A stretch of 64,000 nt of DNA from AC-32 sp963772975. GTDB lineage: Bacteria > Actinomycetota > Thermoleophilia > Gaiellales > Gaiellaceae. The translations under genes and the position numbers were made by a program. The notes below the pieces were generated by a model that did not search any database, was not told where the DNA came from, and was given only the letters and a program-made list of their open reading frames with translations. The DNA lies in contig CAVYZH010000010.1 of NCBI GenBank assembly GCA_963772975.1, positions 186,001 to 250,000 of the forward strand, given 5' to 3'. Below, piece by piece: positions 48,159 through 59,173 of this stretch. Numbering within the stretch: the first letter of the stretch is position 1; every line of letters begins with the position of its first letter.

Positions 48159-49429
48159 TGGCGCTCGCGCCGGAGCGGCCGAGGATCTACGAAGGCTCGC
48201 GCATCCCGTCGCCGATCCCGACGACCCTGCAGGTGTCGCCGGAGCTGCGCGACTCCGAGGACCTGCTCGAGATCAACTTCGGGCCGAACCACCCCTCGAC
48301 GCACGGCGTGCTGCGCCTCGTGATCGAGCTCCACGGCGAGGACGTCGTCGGCCTGCGCGCGGTGATCGGCTACCTGCACACGGGCTTCGAGAAGAACATG
48401 GAGGCCAAGAGCTGGTGGAAGGCGATCACCTACGCGCCGCGGATCGACTATCTCTCCTTCCAGAACAACGAGCTCGTCTTCGTGCTTGCGGCCGAGCAGC
48501 TGCTCGGCTTGCCGGTGCCGGAGAAGGCGACCTGGATGCGGATGTGCCTCGCCGAGCTGAACCGGATCCACTCGCACCTGGTGTGGCTCGCAACCGCGGC
48601 GCTGGAGCTGGGGGCGATCTCGATGTTCTGGTACTGCTTCCGCGAGCGCGATCAGATCCTCGACCTGTTCGAGATGGTCACTGGGTCGCGCATGCACACC
48701 CGCTACTACCAGGTCGGCGGGCTTGCGGAGGACATCCCGCGGGGCTTCTATCCCGAGGCGCGCAAGTTCGTCGCCTGGATGCCGAAGGCGGTCGACGACT
48801 ACGAGGCGCTCGTCGACCGGAACGCGATCTGGCTCGAGCGCACGAAGGGGCTCGGGCTGCTCTCGGCCGAGGACGCGATCGCGCTCGGGCAGACCGGGCC
48901 CGTCCTGCGCGGCTCGGGCGTCGACTGGGACCTGCGCAAGGTGCAGCCGTACCTCGCATACGACCAGGTCGAATTCGACGTACCGGTCTACGAGAACGGC
49001 GACGTCTGGGACCGGTACAAGGTGCACATGGACGAGATGCGGGAGTCGACCCGCATCGTCGCCCAGTGCGTCGACCGGCTCGAGGCGATGGAGGGGCAGC
49101 CGTGGATCGCGGACGACCGCAAGGTCGTGCTGCCGCCGCGCGAGGAGCTGCACACCTCGATGGAGTCGCTGATCCACCACTTCAAGATCGTCACGGAGGG
49201 ATTCTCGGTGCCCGAGGGCGAGATCTACGTGGCCGTCGAGTCGGCGCGCGGCGAGCTTGGCTGCTACGTCGTCTCGGACGGCGGGCCACGGCCGTGGCGC
49301 GTGAAGTTCCGGGCGCCGTCTTTTGTCGCCCTGGAGGCGACCGCGACATGCATGTCGGACGCTCTCGTAGCCGACCTGATCGCGATCGTCGGCTCGCTCG
49401 ACACGCTCATGGGCGAGGTCGACCGGTGA
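48158..49429 (+). CDS. nuoD: NADH-quinone oxidoreductase subunit D
   Basis: A 423-residue 49-kDa-type subunit that helps to form the quinone pocket with NuoB. Landmarks are INFGPNHPSTHGVLRLVIEL, then YLHTGFEKNMEAKSWWKAIT, and EGEIYVAVESARGELGCYVV. It starts at ATG 48158 and is intact, ending in an overlap with nuoE. Confidence 0.98.
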   Translation: MALAPERPRIYEGSRIPSPIPTTLQVSPELRDSEDLLEINFGPNHPSTHGVLRLVIELHGEDVVGLRAVIGYLHTGFEKNMEAKSWWKAITYAPRIDYLSFQNNELVFVLAAEQLLGLPVPEKATWMRMCLAELNRIHSHLVWLATAALELGAISMFWYCFRERDQILDLFEMVTGSRMHTRYYQVGGLAEDIPRGFYPEARKFVAWMPKAVDDYEALVDRNAIWLERTKGLGLLSAEDAIALGQTGPVLRGSGVDWDLRKVQPYLAYDQVEFDVPVYENGDVWDRYKVHMDEMRESTRIVAQCVDRLEAMEGQPWIADDRKVVLPPREELHTSMESLIHHFKIVTEGFSVPEGEIYVAVESARGELGCYVVSDGGPRPWRVKFRAPSFVALEATATCMSDALVADLIAIVGSLDTLMGEVDR

Positions 49430-49882
49430 CCGATCTCGTGGCCGAGATCCGCAAGCTCGGGGCGAGCTTCCCGGACTCGCGCACGGCGACGCTGCCGGCC
49501 CTGCGGCTCGTCCAGGAAGCGAACGGCGGCTGGCTGACGCCGGAGTCGTTCGAGCAGGTCGGCTCGGCACTCGGCCTGACGCCGGCGTACTGCCAGGCCG
49601 TCGCGTCCTTCTACGACATGTTCCACCAGGCGCCCGTCGGCCGGCACTCGGTCGAGGTCTGCACCAACCTCTCCTGCGCGCTCGTCGGCGCGCAGCAGGT
49701 CGTCGACGCGTTCGAGTCCGAGCTCGGCGTCGCGCCCGGCGAGACGACCGAAGACGGCGAGATCACGCTCCGCGCGGCCGAGTGCCTCGGCGGCTGCGGG
49801 TACGCGACCGTCGTCGCAGTGGACCACCGCTACCACCAGCACGTCAAGCCGGACGACGTGCCCGGGATCGTGAAGGAGCTCC

Positions 49883-49893
<11 letters not shown>
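49426..49893 (+). CDS. nuoE: NADH-quinone oxidoreductase subunit E
   Basis: A 155-residue thioredoxin-like subunit with one [2Fe-2S] cluster (N1a). The ligands are in VEVCTNLSCALVGAQ and AAECLGGCGYA. The GTG at 49426 overlaps the nuoD stop, and the nuoF start lies within its last codons. Confidence 0.95.
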
Positions 49894-51196
<1,303 letters not shown>

Positions 51197-51200
<4 letters not shown>

Positions 51201-53380
51201 GCACGCCGGAGCTCGTCACGGTCACGATCGACGGCCGCGAGGTGCAGGTGCCGAAGGGCCTCGGGCTCGTCGAGGCCGCGCTCGCCGCGGGAATCGAGAT
51301 CCCGGTCTTCTGCTACGAGCCGCGCCTCGGGCCGCCGGTCGGCGCCTGCCGCATGTGCCTTGTCGAGCTCGAGGGAGTGCCGAAGCTCCAGGCCGGCTGC
51401 ACGCTGACCGCGTCCGACGGGATGAAGGTGCGCACCGCGCAGACCTCGGCGAAGGCCGCCGACGGCCAGGACGCGACGCTCGAGTTCATTCTCGTCAACC
51501 ATCCGCTCGACTGCCCGGTCTGCGACAAGGGCGGCGAGTGCCCGCTACAGGACCTGACCTTCCGCTGGGGGCCCGGTAACACGCGGATGGAGTTCGACAA
51601 GCGGACGCTCGAGAAGCCGATCCCGGTCTCGCCGACGATCGCGCTCGACCGCGAGCGCTGCATCCTCTGCTACCGCTGCACGCGCTTCTCCGAGAGCGTC
51701 GCCGAGGACAACCAGCTGGTCGCGCAGAACCGCGGGGCCTCGTCGGTGATCGCCACCTTCGAGGACCGGCCCTACCGCGCGCCCTTCTCCGGCAATGTGA
51801 TCGAGCTCTGCCCGGTCGGCGCGCTGACCTCGACGCAGTACCGCTTCGAGGCGCGGCCGTGGGAGATCCAGAACGTGCCGACCGTCTGCGGGCTCTGCCC
51901 GGTCGGCTGCAACGTTGCCGCGACGACGCGCGAGGGCAAGGTCAAGCGAATGCTCTCGCGGAACCACCCCGAGGTGGATGAGGGCTGGCTCTGCGACAAG
52001 GGCCGCTTCGCCTTCACGCACCTGGACGCCGGCGACCGGATCACCGACCCACTGCGGCGGCGGCGCCAGAGCGGTCTCGAGGAGATCTCCTGGGACGACG
52101 CGCTCGACGAGGCGGAGCGCCTGCTGGGCGAGTCGGGCGGGCGGATCGTGACGGTTCTTTCCGGGTCGGAGACAGTCGAGCAGGCCTACGCGCTCGGCCG
52201 GCTGCTGCGGAGCGGGCTAAGCGCGCACACGGCCCTGATGCCGGAGGAGACGAGCCCGGCGCTCGACGCCTTCCGGCTGCCGCTGTCGGCGATCCGCGAC
52301 GCTGAGCTCGTGGTCGTCCTCGGCGACGAGCCGGTCGCCGAGCGCGCGCCGGTGGTCGAGCTCTGGCTGAAGGCCGCCCACCGCGCCGGCGCAGAGGTGC
52401 ACCACACCGGCGATGCGCACGAGAGCTGCAAGCGGCTCGCCGACGGAAACGACGAGCTCGGCGGCCGGCTGCGCGAGAGCGAGCGCGCGATCCTGATCTG
52501 GTCGGGTGAGGAGGGCGCCGGCGGGGCGCACCTCGCGGCCCTGGCGCGGGAGCTCGGCTTCGCCGGCAAGCCCGGCTCGGGCGCGTTCCACCTGCCGCGC
52601 ACGGCAAACGGCCGCGGCGTGGCCGATGCCTGGGCGTGCTCCGACGACGACGAGGGCGAGACGCCCGAGCAGATCGGCCTGCTGATCGTCTCCGGCGACG
52701 AGGCCGCCGCCGACCCGAACGTCCGCGTGCTGGCCGAGCGCGCCGAGCGCGTGCTGGTGACCTCGATGTTCCAGAGCCTGGCAGCGGGTTGGGCCGACCT
52801 CGTCCTGCCCGGCACGAGCTACCTCGAGCGCGACGGCACGTACGTCAACCTCGAGGGCCGCCTGCAGCGCCTGCGCCGGACCGTGATCCCGCCCGCGCCG
52901 GACGAGCTGGCTTGGATCTCCAAGCTCGCCGAGCGCTTCGGCGTCAAGGTCGCTCCCTACCCGTCGGCGGTCTTTACCGAGCTGTCCGAGCGGATCTACG
53001 ACGGCCTCCCGTTCGGCGACGTCGGGGAGCGGGCCGAGCTGCGCACCCGCAGCGAGGCGCCCGCGGCCGACCTGCCCGAGCCGCCGCCCGCACCCAAGGG
53101 CAAGGGTCTGCGCCTGATCCGCTACAAGCCGCTCTTCTCCGGCCCGGCGGTCGAGCGCGTGCCGGAGCTCCAGTTCCAGCGGCCGCTGCGCGAGGTCGAG
53201 CTCTCGCCCGAGGACGCGGAGCGCCGCAAGATCGCGAGCGGCGAGACCGTCCGCGTCTCGCACAACGGCACCTCGCTGGAGCTGCAGGCGCGAGTCAACA
53301 CCGCGCTGCGCGCCGGGGTCGTCCGCATCGCCGCCGAGCACGCCGGCGAGCTGGGAGGGACCGTAGAGGTGGCGAAGTGA
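51197..53380 (+). CDS. nuoG: NADH-quinone oxidoreductase subunit G
   Basis: A 727-residue Fe-S subunit. N1b ligands are in CYEPRLGPPVGACRMCLVEL, N4 in RCILCYRCTRFSE and CPVGALT, N5 in HPLDCPVCDKGGECPLQD, and an N7-type site CxxCxxxCx27C in VCGLCPVGC and GWLCDKGRF. The second half is a molybdopterin-oxidoreductase-like fold without cofactor motifs, as usual. The ATG at 51197 overlaps the nuoF stop. The stop overlaps nuoH. Confidence 0.96.
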
Positions 53381-54363
53381 CCGACCCCTGGTGGATCTCC
53401 TTCATCAAGGCGTTCCTGATCATCAACCTGCTGCTGCTCACCTTCGCCTACATGACCTGGGTCGAGCGCAAGGTGCTCAGCCGAATGCAGCTTCGCTACG
53501 GCCCGAACCGCGCCGGCCCGTTCGGGCTGCTGCAGCCGATCGCCGACCTGGTCAAGCTGATCCGCAAGGAGGCCTTCTACCCCGAGACCGCGGTCGACGT
53601 GCTCTACATCGGCGCGCCGGTGCTCTCGGCCTTCACGGCGCTCGCCGCGTTCGCCGTGATCCCGTTCGGCCCCGGCTGGACGATCGACGGCTACCACGTG
53701 GGCGGGGTCGTGGCGCCGGTCTCGATCGGGCTGATCCTGATCTTCGCGCTGAGCTCGCTCGGGATCTACGGCTTCATCATCGGCGGCTGGGCCTCGCACT
53801 CGAAGTTCTCACTGCTGGGCTCGATGCGCACCTGCGCCCAGATGGTCTCGTACGAGGTCTCGCTGACCTTCGCCGTGCTCGGCGTAGTGATCATGGGGCA
53901 GTCGCTGTCGCTGCCGGCGATCGTCGAGAAGCAGCACGAGACGATCTGGTTCGCGGCACCACAGCTCGTGGGCCTGGTCGTCTTCTTCGTCGCCGGCGTC
54001 GCGGAGACGAACCGACCGCCGTTCGACCTCCCCGAGGCCGACACCGAGCTCGTTGCCGGCTACCACACCGAGTACAGCGGCATGCGCTTCGGGCTCTTCC
54101 AGATGGGCGAGTACGTGAACATGATCACGCTCTCCGCGCTGGCGGTGACGCTCTTCTTCGGAGGCTGGTACGGCCCGTGGGCGCCGCTCGGCCCGCTCTG
54201 GTTCCTGATCAAGCTGCTGGTCGTGATCTTCGTCTTCCTCTGGATCCGGGCGACGCTGCCGCGCCTGCGCTACGACCAGCTGATGCGCTTCGGCTGGAAG
54301 GTGCTGCTGCCGGTCGCGACGATCAACGCCCTCATCACCGCCGCCTGCGTGGTGGCGTTTTGA
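53377..54363 (+). CDS. nuoH: NADH-quinone oxidoreductase subunit H
   Basis: A 328-residue membrane subunit that joins the peripheral arm to the proton pumps. LLTFAYMTWVERKVLSRMQL, then RYGPNRAGPFGLLQPIADLV, and the quinone-site AETNRPPFDLPEADTELVAG are present. The GTG at 53377 overlaps the nuoG stop. Downstream, a repeat element separates it from nuoI by about 120 bases. Confidence 0.96.
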   Translation: MTDPWWISFIKAFLIINLLLLTFAYMTWVERKVLSRMQLRYGPNRAGPFGLLQPIADLVKLIRKEAFYPETAVDVLYIGAPVLSAFTALAAFAVIPFGPGWTIDGYHVGGVVAPVSIGLILIFALSSLGIYGFIIGGWASHSKFSLLGSMRTCAQMVSYEVSLTFAVLGVVIMGQSLSLPAIVEKQHETIWFAAPQLVGLVVFFVAGVAETNRPPFDLPEADTELVAGYHTEYSGMRFGLFQMGEYVNMITLSALAVTLFFGGWYGPWAPLGPLWFLIKLLVVIFVFLWIRATLPRLRYDQLMRFGWKVLLPVATINALITAACVVAF

Positions 54364-54427
54364 GGCGTCGCTTGCGATGCCGGCCTCAGGACGCGCCCGA
54401 GGCCATGCCGGCTTTGCCGGTGTGGCC
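54363..54427. repeat. Two-hairpin repeat element inside the nuo operon
   Basis: AGGCGTCGCTTGCGATGCCG begins the element, and GCCGGCTTTGCCGGTG lies near its end. These match the two ends of the 56-bp fumC-upstream repeat (on its minus strand), with a different, longer middle. It lies between nuoH and nuoI. Confidence 0.75.
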
Positions 54428-54488
54428 GGAGGCCCGTCCGTCTGAAATGACCGGTCGACCCGTCGACCGTCAGGAGGACACGATCTAA

Positions 54489-54986
54489 GTGCCTCAGAAC
54501 CCGATCGACAGCATCAAGGGCTTCGGCGTCACCTTCAAGCAGATCTTCAAGAAGCCGCTCACGCAGCAGTACCCGGAGTACAAGCGGCCGGTCTACCCGC
54601 GCTTCCGTGGACGCCACCGGCTGCACCTGCACGAGAACGGGCTCGAGAAGTGCGTCGGCTGCTCGCTCTGTGCGGCAGCCTGCCCGGCCGACTGCATCCG
54701 CGTCGTCGCGGCCGAGAACACGCCTGACAACCGGGTCTCGGCCGGCGAGCGCTACGCGCGCATTTACGAGATCAACATGAGCCGCTGCATCTTCTGCGGC
54801 TACTGCGAGCTGGCCTGCCCGTTCGACGCGATCACGCTCGGGAACGAGTTCGAGCTCTCGGAGTACTCGCGCGACGACCTGATCTACACGAAGGACATGC
54901 TGCTCGCCGAGCCGATCAAGCAGGTGCCAGTCGCCGACCGGGAGCTGTTCGACACGCCCATCCCCTACTACCGGAGCAACTCGTGA
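54489..54986 (+). CDS. nuoI: NADH-quinone oxidoreductase subunit I
   Basis: A 165-residue ferredoxin-like subunit with two [4Fe-4S] clusters (N6a, N6b). The ligand motifs are CVGCSLCAAACPADCI and CIFCGYCELACPFDAI. The GTG at 54489 comes after a repeat-containing spacer, the only real gap in the operon. Its end overlaps nuoJ. Confidence 0.96.
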   Translation: MPQNPIDSIKGFGVTFKQIFKKPLTQQYPEYKRPVYPRFRGRHRLHLHENGLEKCVGCSLCAAACPADCIRVVAAENTPDNRVSAGERYARIYEINMSRCIFCGYCELACPFDAITLGNEFELSEYSRDDLIYTKDMLLAEPIKQVPVADRELFDTPIPYYRSNS

Positions 54987-55540
54987 TCGTCGCCTCGTTC
55001 GCGAACGTGCTCGTCTGGGCGATCTGGGTCGTGGCCGCGTTCGCCTGCCTCGCGAGCGGGATCGCGGTGATCTCGTTCACGAATCCCTTCTACGCCTCGC
55101 TCTCTCTGATCGGGAACCTCGCCTCGCTGGCGGTGATGTACCTGCTGCTCTCGGCCGAGTTCGTCGCCGCCGCGCAGGTGCTCGTCTACGCCGGAGCGGT
55201 GATGGTGATGTTCCTGTTCGTCACCGCCTACCTCGGCAACCGAGCCGATGCGCCCTGGGCGGGCGCGCCCAGCTGGCAGACACTTGGCGCGGTCGCGGCC
55301 TGCTCGGCGCTGTTCGTCGAGGTGATCGTGGTCGTCGGCCTGAAGACGAGCGGCCGGCTCTCGCACCAGGGCGAGATCGACTCCTCCTTCGGGCGGCCGC
55401 GCGAGATCGGGCGCCTCTTCCTGACCGACCACCTGCTCGCCTTCGAGATCACGTCGATCGTGCTGCTGATCGCGGCCGTCGGCGGCGTGATCCTCGGCTC
55501 GCACTCGCGCGACACGCCGATGAAGGGGGTGCAGCAGTGA
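54983..55540 (+). CDS. nuoJ: NADH-quinone oxidoreductase subunit J
   Basis: A 185-residue membrane subunit with five hydrophobic segments. AEFVAAAQVLVYAGAVMVMF, then LFVTAYLG, is the family's signature helix. The start GTG 54983 overlaps nuoI and the stop overlaps nuoK. Confidence 0.95.
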   Translation: MIVASFANVLVWAIWVVAAFACLASGIAVISFTNPFYASLSLIGNLASLAVMYLLLSAEFVAAAQVLVYAGAVMVMFLFVTAYLGNRADAPWAGAPSWQTLGAVAACSALFVEVIVVVGLKTSGRLSHQGEIDSSFGRPREIGRLFLTDHLLAFEITSIVLLIAAVGGVILGSHSRDTPMKGVQQ

Positions 55541-55845
55541 AAGGCCCCGATGTCGTCTGGTACCTGTGCGTCGCCGGCTTCCTCTTCTCGACCGGGGCGC
55601 TCGGCGTGCTGATCCGCCGCAGCCCGCTGATCGTGCTGCTCTCGCTCGAGATCATGCTCAACGGGGCGAACCTCGCCCTGATCGCCTTCTCGCGCCACTT
55701 TGCGCAGGGTGACGGCCAGATCTTCGCGCTGACCGTGATGGCGGTCGCCGCTTCCGAGGTCGTCGTCGGCCTCGGCCTGATCGTGGCGATCGCTCGCCAG
55801 AAGCTCGACCTCGACGTCGACAAGCTGTCCACCCTGCGCGGATGA
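55537..55845 (+). CDS. nuoK: NADH-quinone oxidoreductase subunit K
   Basis: A 102-residue three-helix antiporter-like subunit (MnhC-type). The membrane glutamates are in SLEIMLNGANLALIAFSRHF and ASEVVVGLGLIVAIAR. The GTG at 55537 overlaps nuoJ; the stop overlaps nuoL. Confidence 0.96.
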   Translation: MKGPDVVWYLCVAGFLFSTGALGVLIRRSPLIVLLSLEIMLNGANLALIAFSRHFAQGDGQIFALTVMAVAASEVVVGLGLIVAIARQKLDLDVDKLSTLRG

Positions 55846-57737
55846 TCGTCGCCGCCTGGATCTGCCTGCTCTCGCCGCTCGTCGCGGCGTTCCTGATCAC
55901 CCTCGGCTGGAACCGGCTCTCGCGCCGCGGCGCCGGCTATCTCGCGACCTTCTCGGTGGCCGTCTCATTCGTGGCCGCGATCGTCGCCTTCGCCGGCCTG
56001 CTCGGCGACTCGCCCGGCCGGCGCTACCACCCCTCGACGCTCTGGACATGGCTGACCGCAGGCCAGCTCGACTTCGGCCTGCGGATCGTGGTCGACCCGC
56101 TTTCGGTCTTCATGATGCTCGTCGTCTCCGGCGTCGGGATGCTGATCGTCATCTACTCGATCGGCTACATGGACGGCGACGACGAGGAACGGCGCTACTT
56201 CGCCTACATGGCGCTGTTCATCTTCTCGATGCTGCTGCTCGTCCAGGCCGGGAACCTGCTGATCCTGCTCGTCGGCTGGGGGCTCGTCGGCCTCTCCTCG
56301 TACCTGCTGATCGGCTTCTGGCACGACCGTCCAAGCGCGGTCGCCGCCGCCAAGAAGGCGTTCGTGATCAACGCGATCGGCGACGCGACGTTCGCGCTCG
56401 CGCTCTTCCTGCTGATCCAGCGCACCGGCTCGCTGAACTTCGAGGTCGTCTTCACGCAGTCGATCCACGGCAACTGGGCGATCAACCTGATCGCGCTCGG
56501 CCTGCTCGGCGGCGCGGTCGCCAAGTCGGCCCAGCTGCCGCTGCACACATGGCTTCCGGATGCGATGGAGGGCCCGACGCCGGTCAGCGCTCTGATCCAC
56601 GCCGCGACGATGGTGACCGCGGGCGTCTACCTGATCGTCCGCACCGGCTCGCTCTTCGAGCAGGCGCCGAAGGTGCTCGAGCTCGCGGCCGGACTCGGCG
56701 CGATCACGATCGTGATGGCCGGGCTGATCGCGCTGGTGCAGGTCGACATCAAGCGCGTGATCGCCTACTCGACGATGTCGCAGATCGGCTACATGTTCCT
56801 CGCGGCCGGGCTCGGAGCCTACCCGAACGCGATGTTCCACCTGATGACGCACGCCTTCTTCAAGGCGCTGCTGTTCATGGCCGCGGGCCTCGTCATCCAC
56901 GCCCTCGCCGGGGAGCAGGACATGCGCAAGATGGGCGGCCTCAACCGGCTGCTGCCGTTCACCTACGTCTGCTTCGCGATCGGGGCGCTCTCGCTGTCGG
57001 GCATCCCGCCGTTCGCGGGCTTCTTCTCCAAGGACTCGATCCTCGCCGCCGCGCTCGACGCCGGCTGGTACGGCGAGCTGCTCTGGGTCGCCGGCATGGT
57101 CGGCACGTTCCTGACAGGGCTCTACGCGTTTCGGATGCTGTTCATCGTCTTCTGGGGCGAGCCGTCGGGGTTCGTCCGCGAGCACCTGACGGCTACGCAT
57201 GGCCAGGAGCACTCCGGCGAAGGCCCGCTCTCGATGACCTCGACCGTCGGCGTGCTGGCCGTGCTGACGGTGATCGGCGGCTTCCTGCAGTTCGCGAACG
57301 TCTGGACGCCGCTCACCACCTGGCTCGACCCGGTCGCGCGACCGCTGGTCGAGGCGAGCGGGACGCAGGAGGCGGTCTCGTCGATTCTCGCGGTCGCGCT
57401 CGGGGCGGCCGGCATCGGCATCGCCTGGTGGATCTACGGCTCGCACAAGGCGGCCGCGCCGCGAATCGCCTGGGCGCAGAACCTGCTCGAGCACAAGTTC
57501 TACTTCGACGAGGCGTACGACTTCGCGTTCTACCGGCCGGCGGTCTTACTGGCCACGGGCCTGAGCCGTTGGATCGAGCGGCCGCTGGTCTTCGGCTCGG
57601 TGCGCGAGCTCGTGCAGGGCGTCGGGCTGCTCGGGCGCGACACCAGCCGACTCCAGACCGGCCTCGTGCGCACCTACGTGCTCCTGATCGCCGCCAGCAT
57701 CGCCGCTCTGACCGTCGTCTTCGTGGCGGTGCGATGA
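55842..57737 (+). CDS. nuoL: NADH-quinone oxidoreductase subunit L
   Basis: A 631-residue proton-pumping subunit related to Na+/H+ antiporters. GWGLVGLSSYLLIGFWHDRP, AQLPLHTWLPDAMEGPTPVS, ALIHAATMVTAGVYLIVRTG and HLMTHAFFKALLFMAAGLVI hold the conserved charged and histidine residues of the channel. The ATG at 55842 overlaps nuoK. The C-terminal lateral helix region (FAFYRPAVLLATGLSRWIER) is intact. Confidence 0.97.
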   Translation: MIVAAWICLLSPLVAAFLITLGWNRLSRRGAGYLATFSVAVSFVAAIVAFAGLLGDSPGRRYHPSTLWTWLTAGQLDFGLRIVVDPLSVFMMLVVSGVGMLIVIYSIGYMDGDDEERRYFAYMALFIFSMLLLVQAGNLLILLVGWGLVGLSSYLLIGFWHDRPSAVAAAKKAFVINAIGDATFALALFLLIQRTGSLNFEVVFTQSIHGNWAINLIALGLLGGAVAKSAQLPLHTWLPDAMEGPTPVSALIHAATMVTAGVYLIVRTGSLFEQAPKVLELAAGLGAITIVMAGLIALVQVDIKRVIAYSTMSQIGYMFLAAGLGAYPNAMFHLMTHAFFKALLFMAAGLVIHALAGEQDMRKMGGLNRLLPFTYVCFAIGALSLSGIPPFAGFFSKDSILAAALDAGWYGELLWVAGMVGTFLTGLYAFRMLFIVFWGEPSGFVREHLTATHGQEHSGEGPLSMTSTVGVLAVLTVIGGFLQFANVWTPLTTWLDPVARPLVEASGTQEAVSSILAVALGAAGIGIAWWIYGSHKAAAPRIAWAQNLLEHKFYFDEAYDFAFYRPAVLLATGLSRWIERPLVFGSVRELVQGVGLLGRDTSRLQTGLVRTYVLLIAASIAALTVVFVAVR

Positions 57738-59173
57738 CGACCGCCCTGATCTTCCTGCCGGTCGCCGGCGCGCTGCTCGTGATGGTGCTGCCGCTGCGAC
57801 CGTTCGCGGTCGGTTCGACCGCACTGCTCGTGGCGCTGGCCGAGATCGCGCTCTGGATCGACACCGTCGCACGCTTCGACTTCGACAAGCCGGGCCTCCA
57901 GCTCGCGCAGCAGCAGACCTGGTTCAGCGACCTGAACGTCTCCTACCACGTCGGCTTCTACGGCTTCTCGGTCTGGCTCGTCGGCCTGACCACGGTCGTG
58001 CTCGCGGCGGCGGTCGGCTACGCGTTCTGGGCCGGACGCGAGCGGCCGCGCGCCTACTACGGCCTGATGCTGCTGCTGACCGGCGCGCTTGTCGGCGTGT
58101 TCGTCGCCCAGGACCTCTTGCTCTTCTACGTCTTCTGGGAGGCGATGCTCGTCCCGCTCTACTTCCTCGTCGGCGTCTGGGGCGGAGCGGGCCGGCTGCG
58201 GGCGACGCTGCTGTTCGTGATCTACACGATGGCGGGCTCGCTGCTGATGCTGGCCGCGATCATCGCGCTCGGGCTCACGCAGGGCACGTTCGACCTGGTC
58301 GCCTCGGGCACGAGCAGCAGCAACTGGATCTTCCTCGGCTTCGTGGCCGCGTTTGCGGTCAAGGCGCCGCTTTTCCCCTTCCACGCCTGGCTGCCGGAGA
58401 CCTACCGCGAGTCGTCGCCCGAGGTGGCGGCAGTGCTGAGCGGTGTGGTCTCGAAGGCGGCCGCCTACGGCTTCCTGCGGATCGTGCTCGCGAAGTTCCC
58501 CGGGCCGGTGTCGGACTTCCGCACGCCGATCCTCGTGCTCGCCGCGTGTGGCCTGATCTACGGCTCGCTTTTGGCCTTCCGAGCGCCCGACCTGCGTGGC
58601 GTGATCGCCTACTCGAGCCTCGCGCAGATGGGCCTGATCACGCTCGGCCTGTTCGCGCTCAACGGCCTCGGCCTGACAGGCGCGGTGCTGCAGATGGTCA
58701 ACCACGGGCTGATCTCCGCCGCGCTCTTCCTGCTCGCCGGCGGGATCGAGCGGCGCGCCGCGACCGGTGAGCTGGCCGCCCTCGGCGGGATGGCTCGCGG
58801 CCGGCCTGCCCTTGCGACCGTGCTGATGACGACCGGCGTGATCGCGCTCGCCGTGCCGGGCTCCGCGGCCTTCGCCGGTGAGTTCGAGATCCTGGCCGGC
58901 GTCTTCCAGACCGGCTGGGGCTACGCGGTCGCGGGCGCCGTGGCGATCGTGCTCGCGGCGATGTACATGCTCCGGCTGATCTCGGCCGTGCTGCACCAGT
59001 CGCCCGGGCCCGCGGTCACCGACGCGGCACTCGATCTGCGGCCCGCCGAGCTGAGCATCGTCGTCCCGCTCGTTGCGATCCTGCTCGTCTTGTCGGCCTG
59101 GCCGGCCGCGATCACCGAGCGTTCGTTCGCCGCCTCGAACGCCGTGGCCAGCCTCAGGCAGGCCTTGCCGTGA
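57734..59173 (+). CDS. nuoM: NADH-quinone oxidoreductase subunit M
   Basis: A 479-residue proton-pumping subunit. FYVFWEAMLVPLYFLVGVWG has the conserved Glu, and FAVKAPLFPFHAWLPETYRE, then AYSSLAQMGLITLGLFALNG, follow. It starts at ATG 57734 in overlap with nuoL and ends in overlap with nuoN. Confidence 0.97.
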   Translation: MTTALIFLPVAGALLVMVLPLRPFAVGSTALLVALAEIALWIDTVARFDFDKPGLQLAQQQTWFSDLNVSYHVGFYGFSVWLVGLTTVVLAAAVGYAFWAGRERPRAYYGLMLLLTGALVGVFVAQDLLLFYVFWEAMLVPLYFLVGVWGGAGRLRATLLFVIYTMAGSLLMLAAIIALGLTQGTFDLVASGTSSSNWIFLGFVAAFAVKAPLFPFHAWLPETYRESSPEVAAVLSGVVSKAAAYGFLRIVLAKFPGPVSDFRTPILVLAACGLIYGSLLAFRAPDLRGVIAYSSLAQMGLITLGLFALNGLGLTGAVLQMVNHGLISAALFLLAGGIERRAATGELAALGGMARGRPALATVLMTTGVIALAVPGSAAFAGEFEILAGVFQTGWGYAVAGAVAIVLAAMYMLRLISAVLHQSPGPAVTDAALDLRPAELSIVVPLVAILLVLSAWPAAITERSFAASNAVASLRQALP